Counted from the first letter of the stretch, positions 51,786 to 61,132 are shown. The stretch: DNA of 64,000 nucleotides from Dyadobacter psychrotolerans (GCF_004349265.1 NZ_SMFL01000008.1:236267-300266), one strand, 5' to 3'. Program-made: numbers and translations. Notes: generated from the sequence alone by a model not told the origin.

Positions 51786-52565
51786 ATGAAAAGATCATTA
51801 ATTCTAAGTGCCGGTATCCTGTTAAGCACAACGCTCTCGTTCGCCCAGGAGTACAAAACAAAACTCACCAACAGCAAGGACCGGAAGGTTACCATTGAGA
51901 TGGACGGGAGTGACATTAAAATAGAAGGATACAATGGCGATGAGGTCATTATCCAGGCTTCTTCCGGATTTGAAGCGCCACCTGAAAGAGCAAAAGGCCT
52001 AAAACCTCTTTATTACAGCGCCGTTGATAACTCAGGTATTGGTCTTTCTGTCACAACAGAAAGCGGAGGTGTCAAAATTGAAAAGGCAATCAGAAAGAAT
52101 GTTAAATACACCATTAAACTACCCCGAAAAGTGGCCGTTTTATATCAGGAAACCAATTGGCAGGGAGCTGATATTTCAATAAGTAATATGGATGGGGACC
52201 TGGAAGTTAAAACCAATGGAGGAAATATCAATCTGATTAACGTGGCAGGACCTATCGTTGCCAACACTACGGCTGGTGAGGTAAAAGTTGTCTATTCGAC
52301 AGTAAACCAGGAAAAACCATCAGCTATTTCTACAATCAGCGGAGAAATTGATTTGTCACTTCCGGCAAATGCAAAGTCTAATCTGACGCTGCGCTCCATT
52401 AATGGCGAAATGTACACGGATTTTGATTTGGGAGTAAAAAATGCGAAAAACGGGATGTCGAAGGTAGGAGGAGGCAATAACATTGAGGGAACTACTAACG
52501 GCGGCGGTGTGGAAATTCAGCTTAAAACGATCAGTAGTAATATTTATATCCGCAAACAAAAATAA
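51786..52565 (+). CDS. DUF4097-type periplasmic beta-strand protein
   Basis: A 259-residue exported protein (signal MKRSLILSAGILLSTTLSFA). The body repeats short strands with NGG/NGE turns typical of DUF4097 adhesin-like folds: GDLEVKTNGGNINLINVAGP, ISGEIDLSLPANAKSNL, LRSINGEMYTDFDLGV and GNNIEGTTNGGGVEIQLKTI. It ends in SSNIYIRKQK, close to the SNNVYLRKRD end of the next protein, showing that the two are paralogs. It forms an operon with sigma, HEAT anti-sigma and the next gene; a cell-envelope stress output is possible. Confidence 0.82.
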   Translation: MKRSLILSAGILLSTTLSFAQEYKTKLTNSKDRKVTIEMDGSDIKIEGYNGDEVIIQASSGFEAPPERAKGLKPLYYSAVDNSGIGLSVTTESGGVKIEKAIRKNVKYTIKLPRKVAVLYQETNWQGADISISNMDGDLEVKTNGGNINLINVAGPIVANTTAGEVKVVYSTVNQEKPSAISTISGEIDLSLPANAKSNLTLRSINGEMYTDFDLGVKNAKNGMSKVGGGNNIEGTTNGGGVEIQLKTISSNIYIRKQK

Positions 52566-52587
52566 TCATCCCTAAACTTCTGTAATT

Positions 52588-53286
52588 ATGAAAGCGTTCA
52601 TTACCTCTTTATTGCTGGGGCTGCTCATAAACCCGCTTTTTGCTCAAAAGATTATCAATAAAAATATCTCATGGAGCCCGGAGCAGACGACAAATCTGAA
52701 TTTGAAATTTGCTGATAGTATTCGGATCCGCTATTGGGATAAGCCGGAAATGTCGGTTCGGATTTCTGTTACGATAAATGGCGGAAAGCTCAATGACGGA
52801 CTGGTTGTTACTTCGAATACTACAAATGATGCTATAACTTTCAAAACGGACTTCGATCAGGAATTGCTTAAACAGGGTAAAGCGGAGGATTGTCCGGGTA
52901 ATAGTAAGAGTGTCTGGAGCACTGACGGCAATGGGAAACATTACGTGTGCAGTGAGATCAATTATGTGGTTTATCTGCCAAAACAAGCAAAACTTAAACT
53001 GGAAACGATTAACGGAAATATTGATATACAAGGAGCAACATCCTCGGTTTATGCCAAAACGATCAGCGGGTTTGTAGATATGACCTGGCCTAAAACCAAA
53101 GGTGCCAACCTGGCCATGAAAACCATCACCGGCGAAGTATACTCTGATCTGGATATCAGCTTCAAAAATAAAAGCGAGAAAAACCCGATTGTGGGTTATC
53201 TGCTAAAAGGTGCTGTAAACGGTGGCGGACCGGATGTGCAGCTTGAATCGATCAGTAATAATGTCTACCTGCGGAAACGTGACTGA
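52588..53286 (+). CDS. DUF4097-type protein, paralog of the previous gene
   Basis: A 232-residue exported protein (signal MKAFITSLLLGLLINPLFA). Strand repeats match its neighbour: KLKLETINGNIDIQGATSSV, AKTISGFVDMTW, MKTITGEVYSDLDISFKN and GAVNGGGPDVQLESISNNVY. It carries an extra loop with a Cys pair (AEDCPGN and HYVCSEI), probably a disulfide. It lies 22 bases after its paralog and before a strong terminator, closing the sigma operon. Confidence 0.8.
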   Translation: MKAFITSLLLGLLINPLFAQKIINKNISWSPEQTTNLNLKFADSIRIRYWDKPEMSVRISVTINGGKLNDGLVVTSNTTNDAITFKTDFDQELLKQGKAEDCPGNSKSVWSTDGNGKHYVCSEINYVVYLPKQAKLKLETINGNIDIQGATSSVYAKTISGFVDMTWPKTKGANLAMKTITGEVYSDLDISFKNKSEKNPIVGYLLKGAVNGGGPDVQLESISNNVYLRKRD

Positions 53287-53304
53287 TTAAACTTCACGGT
53301 TAAG

Positions 53305-53364
53305 AAAAACCATTTGTACCGAATCTGTTTAACTTTACAGGATTCAGTGCAAATGGTTTTTTAT
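53305..53364 (+). terminator. Terminator of the second sigma-factor operon
   Basis: AAAAACCATTTG (53305-53316) and CAAATGGTTTTT (53350-53361) pair perfectly; inner GAATC and GATTC extend the stem. The T tract continues past the right arm. It overlaps an upstream in-frame start of the next gene and so supports the ATG at 53374. Confidence 0.88.
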
Positions 53365-53373
53365 TTTCGTCAG

Positions 53374-53973
53374 ATGCAAAACGACCAGTTATTAAAGCAG
53401 ATCGAATTTCTCAAAGAGATCGATAAAGTGAAGTACATTCAGCGCAAAACCAAGCTGTTGAACAGTGACAGAAATGAAAATGATGCCGAACACAGCTGGC
53501 ATCTCGCCATGATGGCGATCATTTTGTCGGGGCATTCCAATGTGCCGGTTGATATTTTGAAAGTTGTAAAAATGGTGCTGATCCATGATATCGTGGAAAT
53601 TGATTCGGGGGACATTTTTATTTATGATACAGTGCAGAGTCATTCAAACACCATACAGGAAAGACTGGCTGCTGAGCGGATTTTTGGAATACTTCCCGAT
53701 GAGCAGGCAGCTGAAATGATTGCAATCTGGGAGGAATTTGAAGAAGGAATAACCGACGAAGCAAAATTTGCCCGTTCTATGGACCGGCTAGAACCGCTGC
53801 TTCAGAATGTTTCCAACAACGGAGGAACCTGGGCGGAATTTGGCGTCGGTTTTGAGAAGGTTTATGAAAAGAAAAAAGTCATCGCAAACGGTTCGGAAGC
53901 TCTGTGGGATTATTCCGAACAGCTGCTGAATGACAGTGTTGAAAGTGGGATACTTAAGAAACAAAATGCTTAA
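53374..53973 (+). CDS. HD-domain phosphohydrolase (YfbR/HDDC2-like)
   Basis: A 199-residue cytosolic protein starting at ATG 53374, past the upstream terminator. The HD metal site is visible as ENDAEHSWHLAMMAII (His), then VKMVLIHDIVEIDSGD with the His-Asp pair. LAAERIFGILPDEQAAEMIAIWEEF follows, typical of HDDC2/YfbR-like 5'-nucleotidases that hydrolyse deoxyribonucleoside monophosphates. Residues bind a divalent metal. The beta-helix gene starts 28 bases downstream but appears functionally unrelated. Confidence 0.87.
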   Translation: MQNDQLLKQIEFLKEIDKVKYIQRKTKLLNSDRNENDAEHSWHLAMMAIILSGHSNVPVDILKVVKMVLIHDIVEIDSGDIFIYDTVQSHSNTIQERLAAERIFGILPDEQAAEMIAIWEEFEEGITDEAKFARSMDRLEPLLQNVSNNGGTWAEFGVGFEKVYEKKKVIANGSEALWDYSEQLLNDSVESGILKKQNA

Positions 53974-54000
53974 TAATAAACCGCTTCTCAACACTTAGTA

Positions 54001-56076
54001 ATGAAATTTAAAATCCTTTTTTTTCTTTTAAGTACGTTGATCAGTCAGATTTCCGCTGCTCAGGAAGTTGTTTTTTATGTTTCTTCCAGAGGAAATGATA
54101 AGGCTTCGGGAAGATCGGCCAGAGATGCGTTTGCAACTTTAAAGCAGGCTCAGATTGCTGTTCGTACGGAAAAAATAAAAGGTTATCCCAAAACAGGATT
54201 CAAAGTTTGGATAAGAGGCGGCGAATATGAATTGAAGGAGCCGCTGGTTTTCGGTCCGGAAGATTCAGGAACAGAACAAATGCCGGTAATCTACCAGGCT
54301 ATGCCGGGAGAAAGAGTCCGGATCAGTGGCGGTGAAAAAATTACAGGCTGGAAAAAAACGCAGAACGGACTTTGGAAAACTACCCTTCCGAAAGAAAAAG
54401 CAGGACAATGGTATTTTCATCAGATCTGGGTAAACGGGCAAAACCGCAGGCGTGCGCATACACCCAATACAGGTTTTTATACGGTTAAAGGTTTTCCCGA
54501 TGGAGGTGCTGAAGTAAGTTATGATAAAGGCAGCCAGCGGTTTGAATTTGGCAAAGGAGACATTGATCCCAACTGGACAAACCTTAATGATGTAGAAGCA
54601 ATTGTTTACCATTTCTGGACAGACTCACATTTACGTGTTCAGTCTGTGGATGAAACTGCTGATATTGTCACTTTCAAACATAAAACAGGCAAACGGTTCA
54701 CCGACGATTATACCAAAGACGGTGCAAGATATATCATAGAAAACGTTTTTGAAGCGCTTGATGCGCCGGGAGAGTGGTATCTCAACCGCGTTACCGGCGT
54801 ACTTTCTTATATGCCTATGCCGGGTGAAGACATGACTAAGGCAGAAGTAATTGCACCCGTCATTCCGCAGCTTATGGTTTTAAACGGCGATCCGATTTCC
54901 CAACAGTATGTGGAGCATTTACATTTCAAAAATATTCGGTTTGAACACACCAATTTCATTCTTCCCGACGGCGATGTCAACAATAATCAGGGCTCTGCAG
55001 GTGTTTCGGCCGCTTTCAAATTAAAAGGTGTACGTAATTCCTCTTTCGAAAATTGCAGGATCAACAACATTGGCAATTTTGCCTTTGATCTGGATAAGGG
55101 CTGTTCATATAACCTGTTTTCCGGAAACAGACTTACACGCCTTGCCGCGGGTGGTTTCCGGATAAATGGTGGTAATGCCGAAAGTCCGCCTCTGGAACGT
55201 ACCGGGTTTAATGAATTCCGGAACAATGTCATTTCGCATTTTGGAGAGATATATCCTTCGGCTGTGGGGATTTTACTGATGCATACCAATGGCAATCTGA
55301 TATCGCATAACCTGATTCATCATGGTTTTTATACCGGTATTTCGGTTGGGTGGAGCTGGGGTTACCAGCCGAGTGTTAGCCGTGATAACATTGTAGAATT
55401 CAATCACATTCATGATATCGGTCAGGGATTGCTGTCGGACATGGGGGCTATTTATACACTTGGTCTTTCACCCGGAACCGTTATCCGGAACAATCTGATC
55501 CACGACGTGGAATCGCATGGTTACGGCGGGTGGGGGATTTATATGGACGAAGGAACTTCTCATCTGCTGGTGGAAAACAATGTGGTTTACAATACCAAGT
55601 TTGCAGCCTTCAACATTCATTATAGTAAAGAAATCACTGTACGTAATAACATCTTCGCACTTTCCAGGTTATCGCTTTTAAGTCGAAGCGTTTCGGAGCC
55701 TCACAAAAGTGTATTTTTTACAAATAACATCATGTACTGGACGGAAGGGATGCTTTTCGATGGTGATTGGACAGACAAAGCTTATCCTTTTTATCTGACT
55801 CCTGCTGACCGGAAAAGGCCCAAAGAACTTGCCGATACATTTGATATGGACTATAACATCTTTTTTAATCCCGGCATGCCTGTTGATTCGGTTGAATTTG
55901 GCAAACAGGATTTACTGCAATGGAGAGCACGTGGCAAAGATGTTCATTCGGTTTATACCGATCCGCTTTTTGAAGATGCTGCAAAATTCAATTTCCGTTT
56001 AAAGGCAGGTTCTCCTGCCTTTAAAGTTGGTTTTAAACAAATTGAGATGCAAAACGTGGGACCCGCCTCAAGATAA
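54001..56076 (+). CDS. Secreted right-handed beta-helix protein, polysaccharide-lyase/glycosidase type
   Basis: A 691-residue exported protein (signal MKFKILFFLLSTLISQISAA). The N-terminal part has the pectate-lyase-like start VVFYVSSRGNDKASGRSARDAFATLKQAQ. After a beta-sandwich insertion come the parallel beta-helix turns with repeated N-x-I-x-x-N patterns: ENCRINNIGNFAFD, GNRLTRLAAGGFRI, RNNVISHFGEI, SHNLIHHGFYTGISVGWSWG and RNNLIHDVESHGYGGWGIYMDEG. Proteins of this layout act on plant or microbial polysaccharides, but no catalytic residues can be named here. No SusCD partner is adjacent. Substrate unknown. Confidence 0.82.
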   Translation: MKFKILFFLLSTLISQISAAQEVVFYVSSRGNDKASGRSARDAFATLKQAQIAVRTEKIKGYPKTGFKVWIRGGEYELKEPLVFGPEDSGTEQMPVIYQAMPGERVRISGGEKITGWKKTQNGLWKTTLPKEKAGQWYFHQIWVNGQNRRRAHTPNTGFYTVKGFPDGGAEVSYDKGSQRFEFGKGDIDPNWTNLNDVEAIVYHFWTDSHLRVQSVDETADIVTFKHKTGKRFTDDYTKDGARYIIENVFEALDAPGEWYLNRVTGVLSYMPMPGEDMTKAEVIAPVIPQLMVLNGDPISQQYVEHLHFKNIRFEHTNFILPDGDVNNNQGSAGVSAAFKLKGVRNSSFENCRINNIGNFAFDLDKGCSYNLFSGNRLTRLAAGGFRINGGNAESPPLERTGFNEFRNNVISHFGEIYPSAVGILLMHTNGNLISHNLIHHGFYTGISVGWSWGYQPSVSRDNIVEFNHIHDIGQGLLSDMGAIYTLGLSPGTVIRNNLIHDVESHGYGGWGIYMDEGTSHLLVENNVVYNTKFAAFNIHYSKEITVRNNIFALSRLSLLSRSVSEPHKSVFFTNNIMYWTEGMLFDGDWTDKAYPFYLTPADRKRPKELADTFDMDYNIFFNPGMPVDSVEFGKQDLLQWRARGKDVHSVYTDPLFEDAAKFNFRLKAGSPAFKVGFKQIEMQNVGPASR

Positions 56077-56121
56077 CAAATACGGTTGTCCATATACTTC
56101 AAAATAACGCAGGACCTGAGG

Positions 56122-56760
56122 TTAGGCAGGATTTACGGGAATCCGTTTTCTAAGGTCAATAATGTTGTTCACCTTCATTTTTCGGAAAATACTGTTTTTA
56201 ATTGTGCTGATGGTTGACGCCTTCCGTTCCAGTTTTTTTGCAATCATCGACGTTCCCATTCCTTCACACAAATAAACAGCAATTTCCAGTTCGCGGGTTG
56301 TGAGTACTTCCATTTTTTTTGATGCAGTTTTTCCATCCACAACCAGATGTTCGAATAATAACTGAGTCAATACAGGACAGATGTAGAATTTGCCGGAAAG
56401 AACCGTTTTTAAACAATTGATCATTTCGGAAGCGTTGTTCTTTTTTAGAAAATAACCACTGACGCCGGATCTGAAATACGGGATGGTGAGATTTAATGTC
56501 TCATTCTCATCATAAACGATCAGCGGTATTTCAGAAATTTGCCTTTTTAGGTTACGGGTTATTTCCAGACAGTTTTTTTTGTTATTGGTATTCAAACCTA
56601 AAATCACCAGATCCGGCTGAGCGGCAGAATGCAGGTCAGGATCACCGTCGGTGTTATCAAGTTCATAAATCTTTACTTCTTTGAAATACTCGTGAAGAAC
56701 AATGGCCAAGCCTTTACGCATGATCGGATGGCTGTCGATCAAAGCAATTTTTAATATCAT
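56122..56760 (-). CDS. LuxR/NarL-type regulator with degenerate receiver domain
   Basis: A 212-residue DNA-binding protein, started at ATG 56760 because the receiver begins there (MILKIALIDSHPIMRKG). The receiver lacks the phosphoacceptor: DLVILGLN has Gly55 where Asp is expected, and the acidic pair is reduced to Asp9-Ser10. The Lys (GYFLKK) remains. The C-terminal HTH is typical (VLTTRELEIAVYLCEGMGTSMIAKKLERKASTISTIKNSIFRKM). It probably acts without phosphorylation, or through another input. No kinase gene is adjacent. Confidence 0.85.
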   Translation of the reverse strand: MILKIALIDSHPIMRKGLAIVLHEYFKEVKIYELDNTDGDPDLHSAAQPDLVILGLNTNNKKNCLEITRNLKRQISEIPLIVYDENETLNLTIPYFRSGVSGYFLKKNNASEMINCLKTVLSGKFYICPVLTQLLFEHLVVDGKTASKKMEVLTTRELEIAVYLCEGMGTSMIAKKLERKASTISTIKNSIFRKMKVNNIIDLRKRIPVNPA

Positions 56761-57302
56761 GACATTTATTGATGAAGATGGAAATAAGGTTAGCGTTTTA
56801 ATACTTTTAATACCAGGACAGGTTAAACTGCCCGGCATAACTTTCCTTTCAGCACCGGTCATGACGCAGGAAGAAAGACTCTTTGAAGTATAATGATGAG
56901 TAAAGTATTACAGAAAACTTTGCCGGACAGGATTGGAATCTTCTTCCTGCCGGGAAGATTATCTGTGCTTTTTAGTTCTACTTACAAATGTTGTAGAATA
57001 CGAGATCATACAAAAAATGCTGTAAGCATCTCTTATATAAATTTGTCGTTCAATAAAGATATAAATAGGTAGAATAACAAGTACAGTCGGATTAAGATTT
57101 TAGTTAATCTTCTCTCCCGAAATAGTTCGTTTTTTTTGGATAGGGAATGGAAATGATTCTTTTGTCCATTAGTGCTACGTTGTGTTTTCGATAATTGTTT
57201 GAATTATACAAGTATCTGTTTGTAACTGATAAGAACCGGATTTGATACACCGGCTACCTTTGATGCATCAGAAACAAAAAACAAATTTAAACAAAGAAGA
57301 TC
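56761..57302. other. AT-rich divergent intergenic region
   Basis: About 540 bases between the degenerate response regulator and the SDR gene. A short hairpin (AATCTTC at 56937-56943 with GAAGATT at 56954-56960) and the -7 element at 57255-57262 are the only structures seen. No credible coding sequence. Confidence 0.55.
57255..57262 (+). promoter_or_regulatory. Putative -7 element for the first SDR gene
   Basis: TACCTTTG fits TAnnTTTG and lies 40 bases before the ATG at 57303. No TTG at the proper -33 spacing was found. Confidence 0.4.
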
Positions 57303-58142
57303 ATGGAAAAGAAAGTATGGTTTATAACTGGCGCATCAAAAGGTTTGGGACTTTCATTGGTAAAAAAATTGCTTGGCGAAGGTTATTTGGTCGCGGCTAC
57401 ATCCAGAAATATCATTGAACTGCAAGAAGCTGTTGAGGCTGACAGAAACGTTTTTTTGCCACTTGCTATGAACCTGACAGACGAGAAGAGCATTGAGCAG
57501 GCTATTAAAGATACCGTTACACACTTTGGTCAGGTAGATGTGATTGTAAATAATGCTGGCTATGGTTTGACCGGTGCTCTGGAAGAATTGACCGATGCAG
57601 AAATAAGACAGAATTTTGATATCAATGTTTTCGGTTCGATCAATGTGATCAGAAAAGCGATGCCTTATTTACGCAAGCAAAAGTCGGGACATATTTTTAA
57701 CATTTCATCCATTGGCGGTTTCACAGGCTTGTTTCCCGGATTCGGTAGTTACTGTGCCACGAAATTTGCGGTACATGGTTTCTCAGAATCGCTTTATGAA
57801 GATGTGAAGCCTTTTGGTATTCACGTAACCATTGTTTCTCCGGGATATTTCCGGACTAATTTTCTGGAAGAATCGTCACTGAATGTTCCGAAGAATGAAA
57901 TTGCTGAGTATACGAATGTGCGGGCTTCGCAGGATACGCATCAAAACAGTTATAACGGAAACCAAAATGGCGATCCTGAAAAAGCTGCCGCTGCATTTAT
58001 TGAAGTTGCAAACATGCCGGAACCACCGCTTCACCTGTTTCTGGGACAGGATGCCTATGATTTTGCAAATGCCAAAATTGCCATGGTTCAGCAGGATATG
58101 GACAAAGTAAAAACACTTGCTGTTTCCACAGGTTTTAATTAA
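57303..58142 (+). CDS. Short-chain dehydrogenase/reductase (classical SDR)
   Basis: A 279-residue cytosolic oxidoreductase. Cofactor motif TGASKGLG begins near residue 9, NNAGYG follows, and the catalytic Ser with Tyr-x-x-x-Lys lies in NISSIGG and YCATKFAVHG. The substrate-side tail (VSPGYFRTNFLEESSLN) is typical of SDRs reacting with small carbonyls. An AraC-type regulator follows after 159 bases on the same strand, and a second SDR lies at 60299, a frequent layout in which the AraC protein controls the SDR. Substrate unknown. Confidence 0.92.
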   Translation: MEKKVWFITGASKGLGLSLVKKLLGEGYLVAATSRNIIELQEAVEADRNVFLPLAMNLTDEKSIEQAIKDTVTHFGQVDVIVNNAGYGLTGALEELTDAEIRQNFDINVFGSINVIRKAMPYLRKQKSGHIFNISSIGGFTGLFPGFGSYCATKFAVHGFSESLYEDVKPFGIHVTIVSPGYFRTNFLEESSLNVPKNEIAEYTNVRASQDTHQNSYNGNQNGDPEKAAAAFIEVANMPEPPLHLFLGQDAYDFANAKIAMVQQDMDKVKTLAVSTGFN

Positions 58143-58301
58143 TATGCACACTTAGGAGGTACATACCAGTCGGTTGGCGCCGGCTGGTTTTGCTTGCTGT
58201 AAATAAAAGAATTTGCTGCAAATGATTGACAGACCTGGAAGAAGAAAAAACTATGTATTAAGTATGAAGGTGTGTAATTGAAATTGTTTTAATTTTACAA
58301 T

Positions 58302-59201
58302 ATGGCTCAGACTGAAACACTTGAAGATTTTTATCAGCAAAAATTTAACTGGATGCCCGAAAACCTGAAAAAGGATATCGGACATTTTAATGTTTTTCGG
58401 ATGGAAGATTGCCTCGGAGCCGGAAAAACCCCAATAAATTACAGCAGAAGAGACTTCTTTAAATTCTCGTTGATGCGCGGCCGGCACATTTATCACTACG
58501 CCGATAAAAGTATTGAGGTATCCGGTACTACGCTGCTGTTTTTTAATCCGGATGTTCCATACACATTTGAATCGCTGTCTGAGGATTCGACGGGGTACTT
58601 TTGCATTTTCAAGGAAGCATTTTTTGCGGGGCACCTGCGGGGTAGTATTCGTGAGCTGCCCATGTTTACTCCGGGCGGTAAGCCGGGATATGTACTCAAT
58701 GCGGCTCAGGACAACCATGTATCGGGTATTTTTGAGAAAATGATTGAAGAGATCGGTTCCGACTATGTTTATAAATATGACCTGATCCGGAATTACATAA
58801 CAGAAATGATCCATTATGCATTGAAATTACAGCCGACCGAAAATCTCTATCAACACGTTGATGCAAATACCAGGATCACAGCGGTTTTTACAGAATTGTT
58901 GGAACGCCAGTTTCCAATTGAAACGCCAAATCAGCGGTTTGCACTCAGGTCGGCCAAAGACTTTGCAGAGAAACTTACTGTTCACGTTAACCATCTGAAT
59001 CGGGCGATCCGGACCACTACCGGTAAAACGACATCCGAGCATATTTACGAAAGGCTCACAGGAGAAGCAAAAGCTTTATTAAAACACACGAACTGGAATA
59101 TTTCGGAGATAAGTTACTGCCTGGGTTTTGAGGAGCCTGCGCATTTTAATCATTTTTTTAAAAAACAAACCAGTCAGCCCCCTTCTGCATTTAGGGGTTA
59201 G
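58302..59201 (+). CDS. AraC-family transcriptional regulator
   Basis: A 299-residue regulator. The N-terminal cupin-like region (YSRRDFFKFSLMRGRHIYHYADK, FFNPDVPYTFE) is followed by a C-terminal AraC double HTH (DFAEKLTVHVNHLNRAIRTTTGKTTSEHIYERL and ISEISYCLGFEEPAHFNHFFKKQTSQPPSAFR-like segments). Family length is normal. The gene lies between the SDR at 57303 and another AraC gene starting 57 bases after it. It may respond to a compound handled by the SDRs; no ligand can be named. Confidence 0.92.
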   Translation: MAQTETLEDFYQQKFNWMPENLKKDIGHFNVFRMEDCLGAGKTPINYSRRDFFKFSLMRGRHIYHYADKSIEVSGTTLLFFNPDVPYTFESLSEDSTGYFCIFKEAFFAGHLRGSIRELPMFTPGGKPGYVLNAAQDNHVSGIFEKMIEEIGSDYVYKYDLIRNYITEMIHYALKLQPTENLYQHVDANTRITAVFTELLERQFPIETPNQRFALRSAKDFAEKLTVHVNHLNRAIRTTTGKTTSEHIYERLTGEAKALLKHTNWNISEISYCLGFEEPAHFNHFFKKQTSQPPSAFRG

Positions 59202-59257
59202 TTTGGTTGATTTGTCCAAGACTTTCCGCCGGAACGTTGATTTTTGTTTCTGCCAAA

Positions 59258-60226
59258 ATGATAAATACACTTGCCATCAATACCGGAATGAAGCAGACGG
59301 AAAAGATTTTGATTTTTAATAACCTTTTCGATCAGTATACCCACATGGGATTGCCTGTTGATCAAATTGACGAAAAGACAGACTTTACAATTCATAATTT
59401 ACTGGATATTCATGGCAGCGTTCCTTACAAATCCATAGTCTACCGGGCCAATTTCTTTTCCTTTGTATTTGTAAAAAATGCGACTGGCAAGTATACGACC
59501 GATGATAAAATATTTGAAACCAAACCAGGGACTGTCTATTTCACCAATCCGGGGCATTACAAATCTTTTCATTGGGACCAAATCAAAGACATTTACCTGA
59601 TCACGCTGAGTGAATCCTTTTTAAAAGAGAATGTGCATCCCGATATTTTCGAAGAGTTTCCTTTTCTGCTGGCTGAAACCGTGCCTCCGAGAGTTTTGAC
59701 GCCCGACATTTTTGCTGAGTTTGAGCAGCTATATCAATTAATCTGTAAAGAATATTTTTCTAATTCTCCATATCGGAACCGGATGATCGGTAACTTGTTT
59801 GTGGTGATTTTACTTAAAATTAAAGAATACTTTTGGGAAGATTATAACCCGATTTATGAAGGAGACCGCAGTTCGCAGATTGTAAAAAACTTTAAAATGC
59901 TGCTGGAAAAACATTATCGTGATGTTAGCGGCGGAGCTGTTCAAAATGTTTTTCGCGTACAGGATTATGCGGATTCGCAAAGTCTTCACCCCAATTATCT
60001 CAGCAATGTAATTAAAAGTAAAACCGGCAAGTCCATTGGAACCTGGATTACGGAAAAAACAATTGCCGAAGCGCGGGCCATGCTTCAAAATTCTTCGGTA
60101 TCAATAAAGGAAATTGCCTATAAACTGGGTTTTTCGGAGTCTACCCATTTCAGCAGTTACTTCAAAAAACATACTGATCTTTCTCCGGTTCTGTTCAGAA
60201 AGCAGCACAAAATATCTGTTTCTTAG
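59258..60226 (+). CDS. AraC-family transcriptional regulator, second copy
   Basis: A 322-residue regulator. I place the start at ATG 59258; an ATG at 59288 (MKQTEKIL) is also possible. The N-terminal effector domain (FETKPGTVYFTNPGHYKSFHWD) is of the cupin type. The C-terminal HTH reads FRVQDYADSQSLHPNYLSNVIKSKTG and ISIKEIAYKLGFSESTHFSSYFKKHT-like segments. It differs clearly from its neighbour, so this is not a recent duplication. A second SDR follows 73 bases downstream. Confidence 0.9.
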   Translation: MINTLAINTGMKQTEKILIFNNLFDQYTHMGLPVDQIDEKTDFTIHNLLDIHGSVPYKSIVYRANFFSFVFVKNATGKYTTDDKIFETKPGTVYFTNPGHYKSFHWDQIKDIYLITLSESFLKENVHPDIFEEFPFLLAETVPPRVLTPDIFAEFEQLYQLICKEYFSNSPYRNRMIGNLFVVILLKIKEYFWEDYNPIYEGDRSSQIVKNFKMLLEKHYRDVSGGAVQNVFRVQDYADSQSLHPNYLSNVIKSKTGKSIGTWITEKTIAEARAMLQNSSVSIKEIAYKLGFSESTHFSSYFKKHTDLSPVLFRKQHKISVS

Positions 60227-60298
60227 AAATTCGTATGTAATGCTGTGTAAAACGTCCTTTTTTCAAGGCTGTGTGTTGTTCTTTTGTACTGTAGTTAA

Positions 60299-61051
60299 AT
60301 GAAAGAAACCATGAGCACATTAAAAGAAAAAGTGATATTAATAACCGGGGCATCAAGGGGAATTGGTGCAGAAATTGCACTAAAACTTGCCGGAGCCGGA
60401 GCAAAAGTAATTGTCAATTACGCGGGCAGTAAGGAAGCTGCGGATAAAACCGTTGCTAAAATCATCGAGGCAGGCGGAGAAGCAATTGCCTTGCAGGCAG
60501 ATGTAAGTAACTCAGAAGCTGTAAAAAAGATGTTTGATGTAATCATTGAACACTTTGGGAAAATCGACGTGCTGGTAAACAATGCCGGTATCATGATCAC
60601 CAAATTAATCAAAGACACAACCGACGAAGAGTTCAGCCGGCAGTTTGATACTAATGTCAGAGGTACGTTTAATACCATGCGTGAAGCAGCAACGCGACTT
60701 GCAGACAATGGGAGTATCATCAATTTTTCAACGTCCGTAAACCGGATTATGCTTCCGGGTTATGGAACCTATGTAGCTACCAAAGCAGCGGTTGAACAAT
60801 TGACACGCGTGTTTTCAAAGGAAGTGGGTTCAAGAGGAATCAATGTCAATTCTGTGTCTCCCGGCCCAACGAACACAGAACTTTTTACCAATGGAAAATC
60901 AGAAGAAGTAATTAGTCGTCTTGCATCGCTGTCTCCTTTTAACCGTATCGGAGAGCCTGAGGACATTTCTGAAATTGTTCTGTTCCTTGCCAGTGACGCT
61001 GCAAAATGGATTAATGCTCAAAACATCGGTGTAAACGGCGGAATGGCCTAG
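60299..61051 (+). CDS. Short-chain dehydrogenase/reductase (second)
   Basis: A 250-residue classical SDR. Cofactor loop TGASRGIG near residue 16, NNAGIM, catalytic Ser in FSTSVNR and Tyr-x-x-x-Lys in YVATKAAVEQ. The C-terminus (VSPGPTNTELFTNGK, SDAAKWINAQNIGVNGGMA) resembles 3-oxoacyl-ACP reductase-like and glucose-dehydrogenase-like SDRs. It has a Met at 60311 that could be the true start. It stands downstream of the two AraC genes on the same strand. Substrate unknown. Confidence 0.92.
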   Translation: MKETMSTLKEKVILITGASRGIGAEIALKLAGAGAKVIVNYAGSKEAADKTVAKIIEAGGEAIALQADVSNSEAVKKMFDVIIEHFGKIDVLVNNAGIMITKLIKDTTDEEFSRQFDTNVRGTFNTMREAATRLADNGSIINFSTSVNRIMLPGYGTYVATKAAVEQLTRVFSKEVGSRGINVNSVSPGPTNTELFTNGKSEEVISRLASLSPFNRIGEPEDISEIVLFLASDAAKWINAQNIGVNGGMA

Positions 61052-61097
61052 TTGCGTTATTCGTTAAGTTCATCATTCTTATTCTGCTGGCAAAGAC

Positions 61098-61132
61098 AAA
61101 AAAACGGCCTTCCCAAATCATGGGAAGGCTGT
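61098..61132 (-). terminator. Orphan intrinsic terminator on the minus strand
   Basis: ACGGCCTTCCC (61104-61114) and GGGAAGGCTGT (61122-61132) form an 11-base stem (one G-T). On the minus strand it is followed by seven T; on the plus strand no T tract follows. No annotated minus-strand gene exists upstream of it. Confidence 0.8.
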
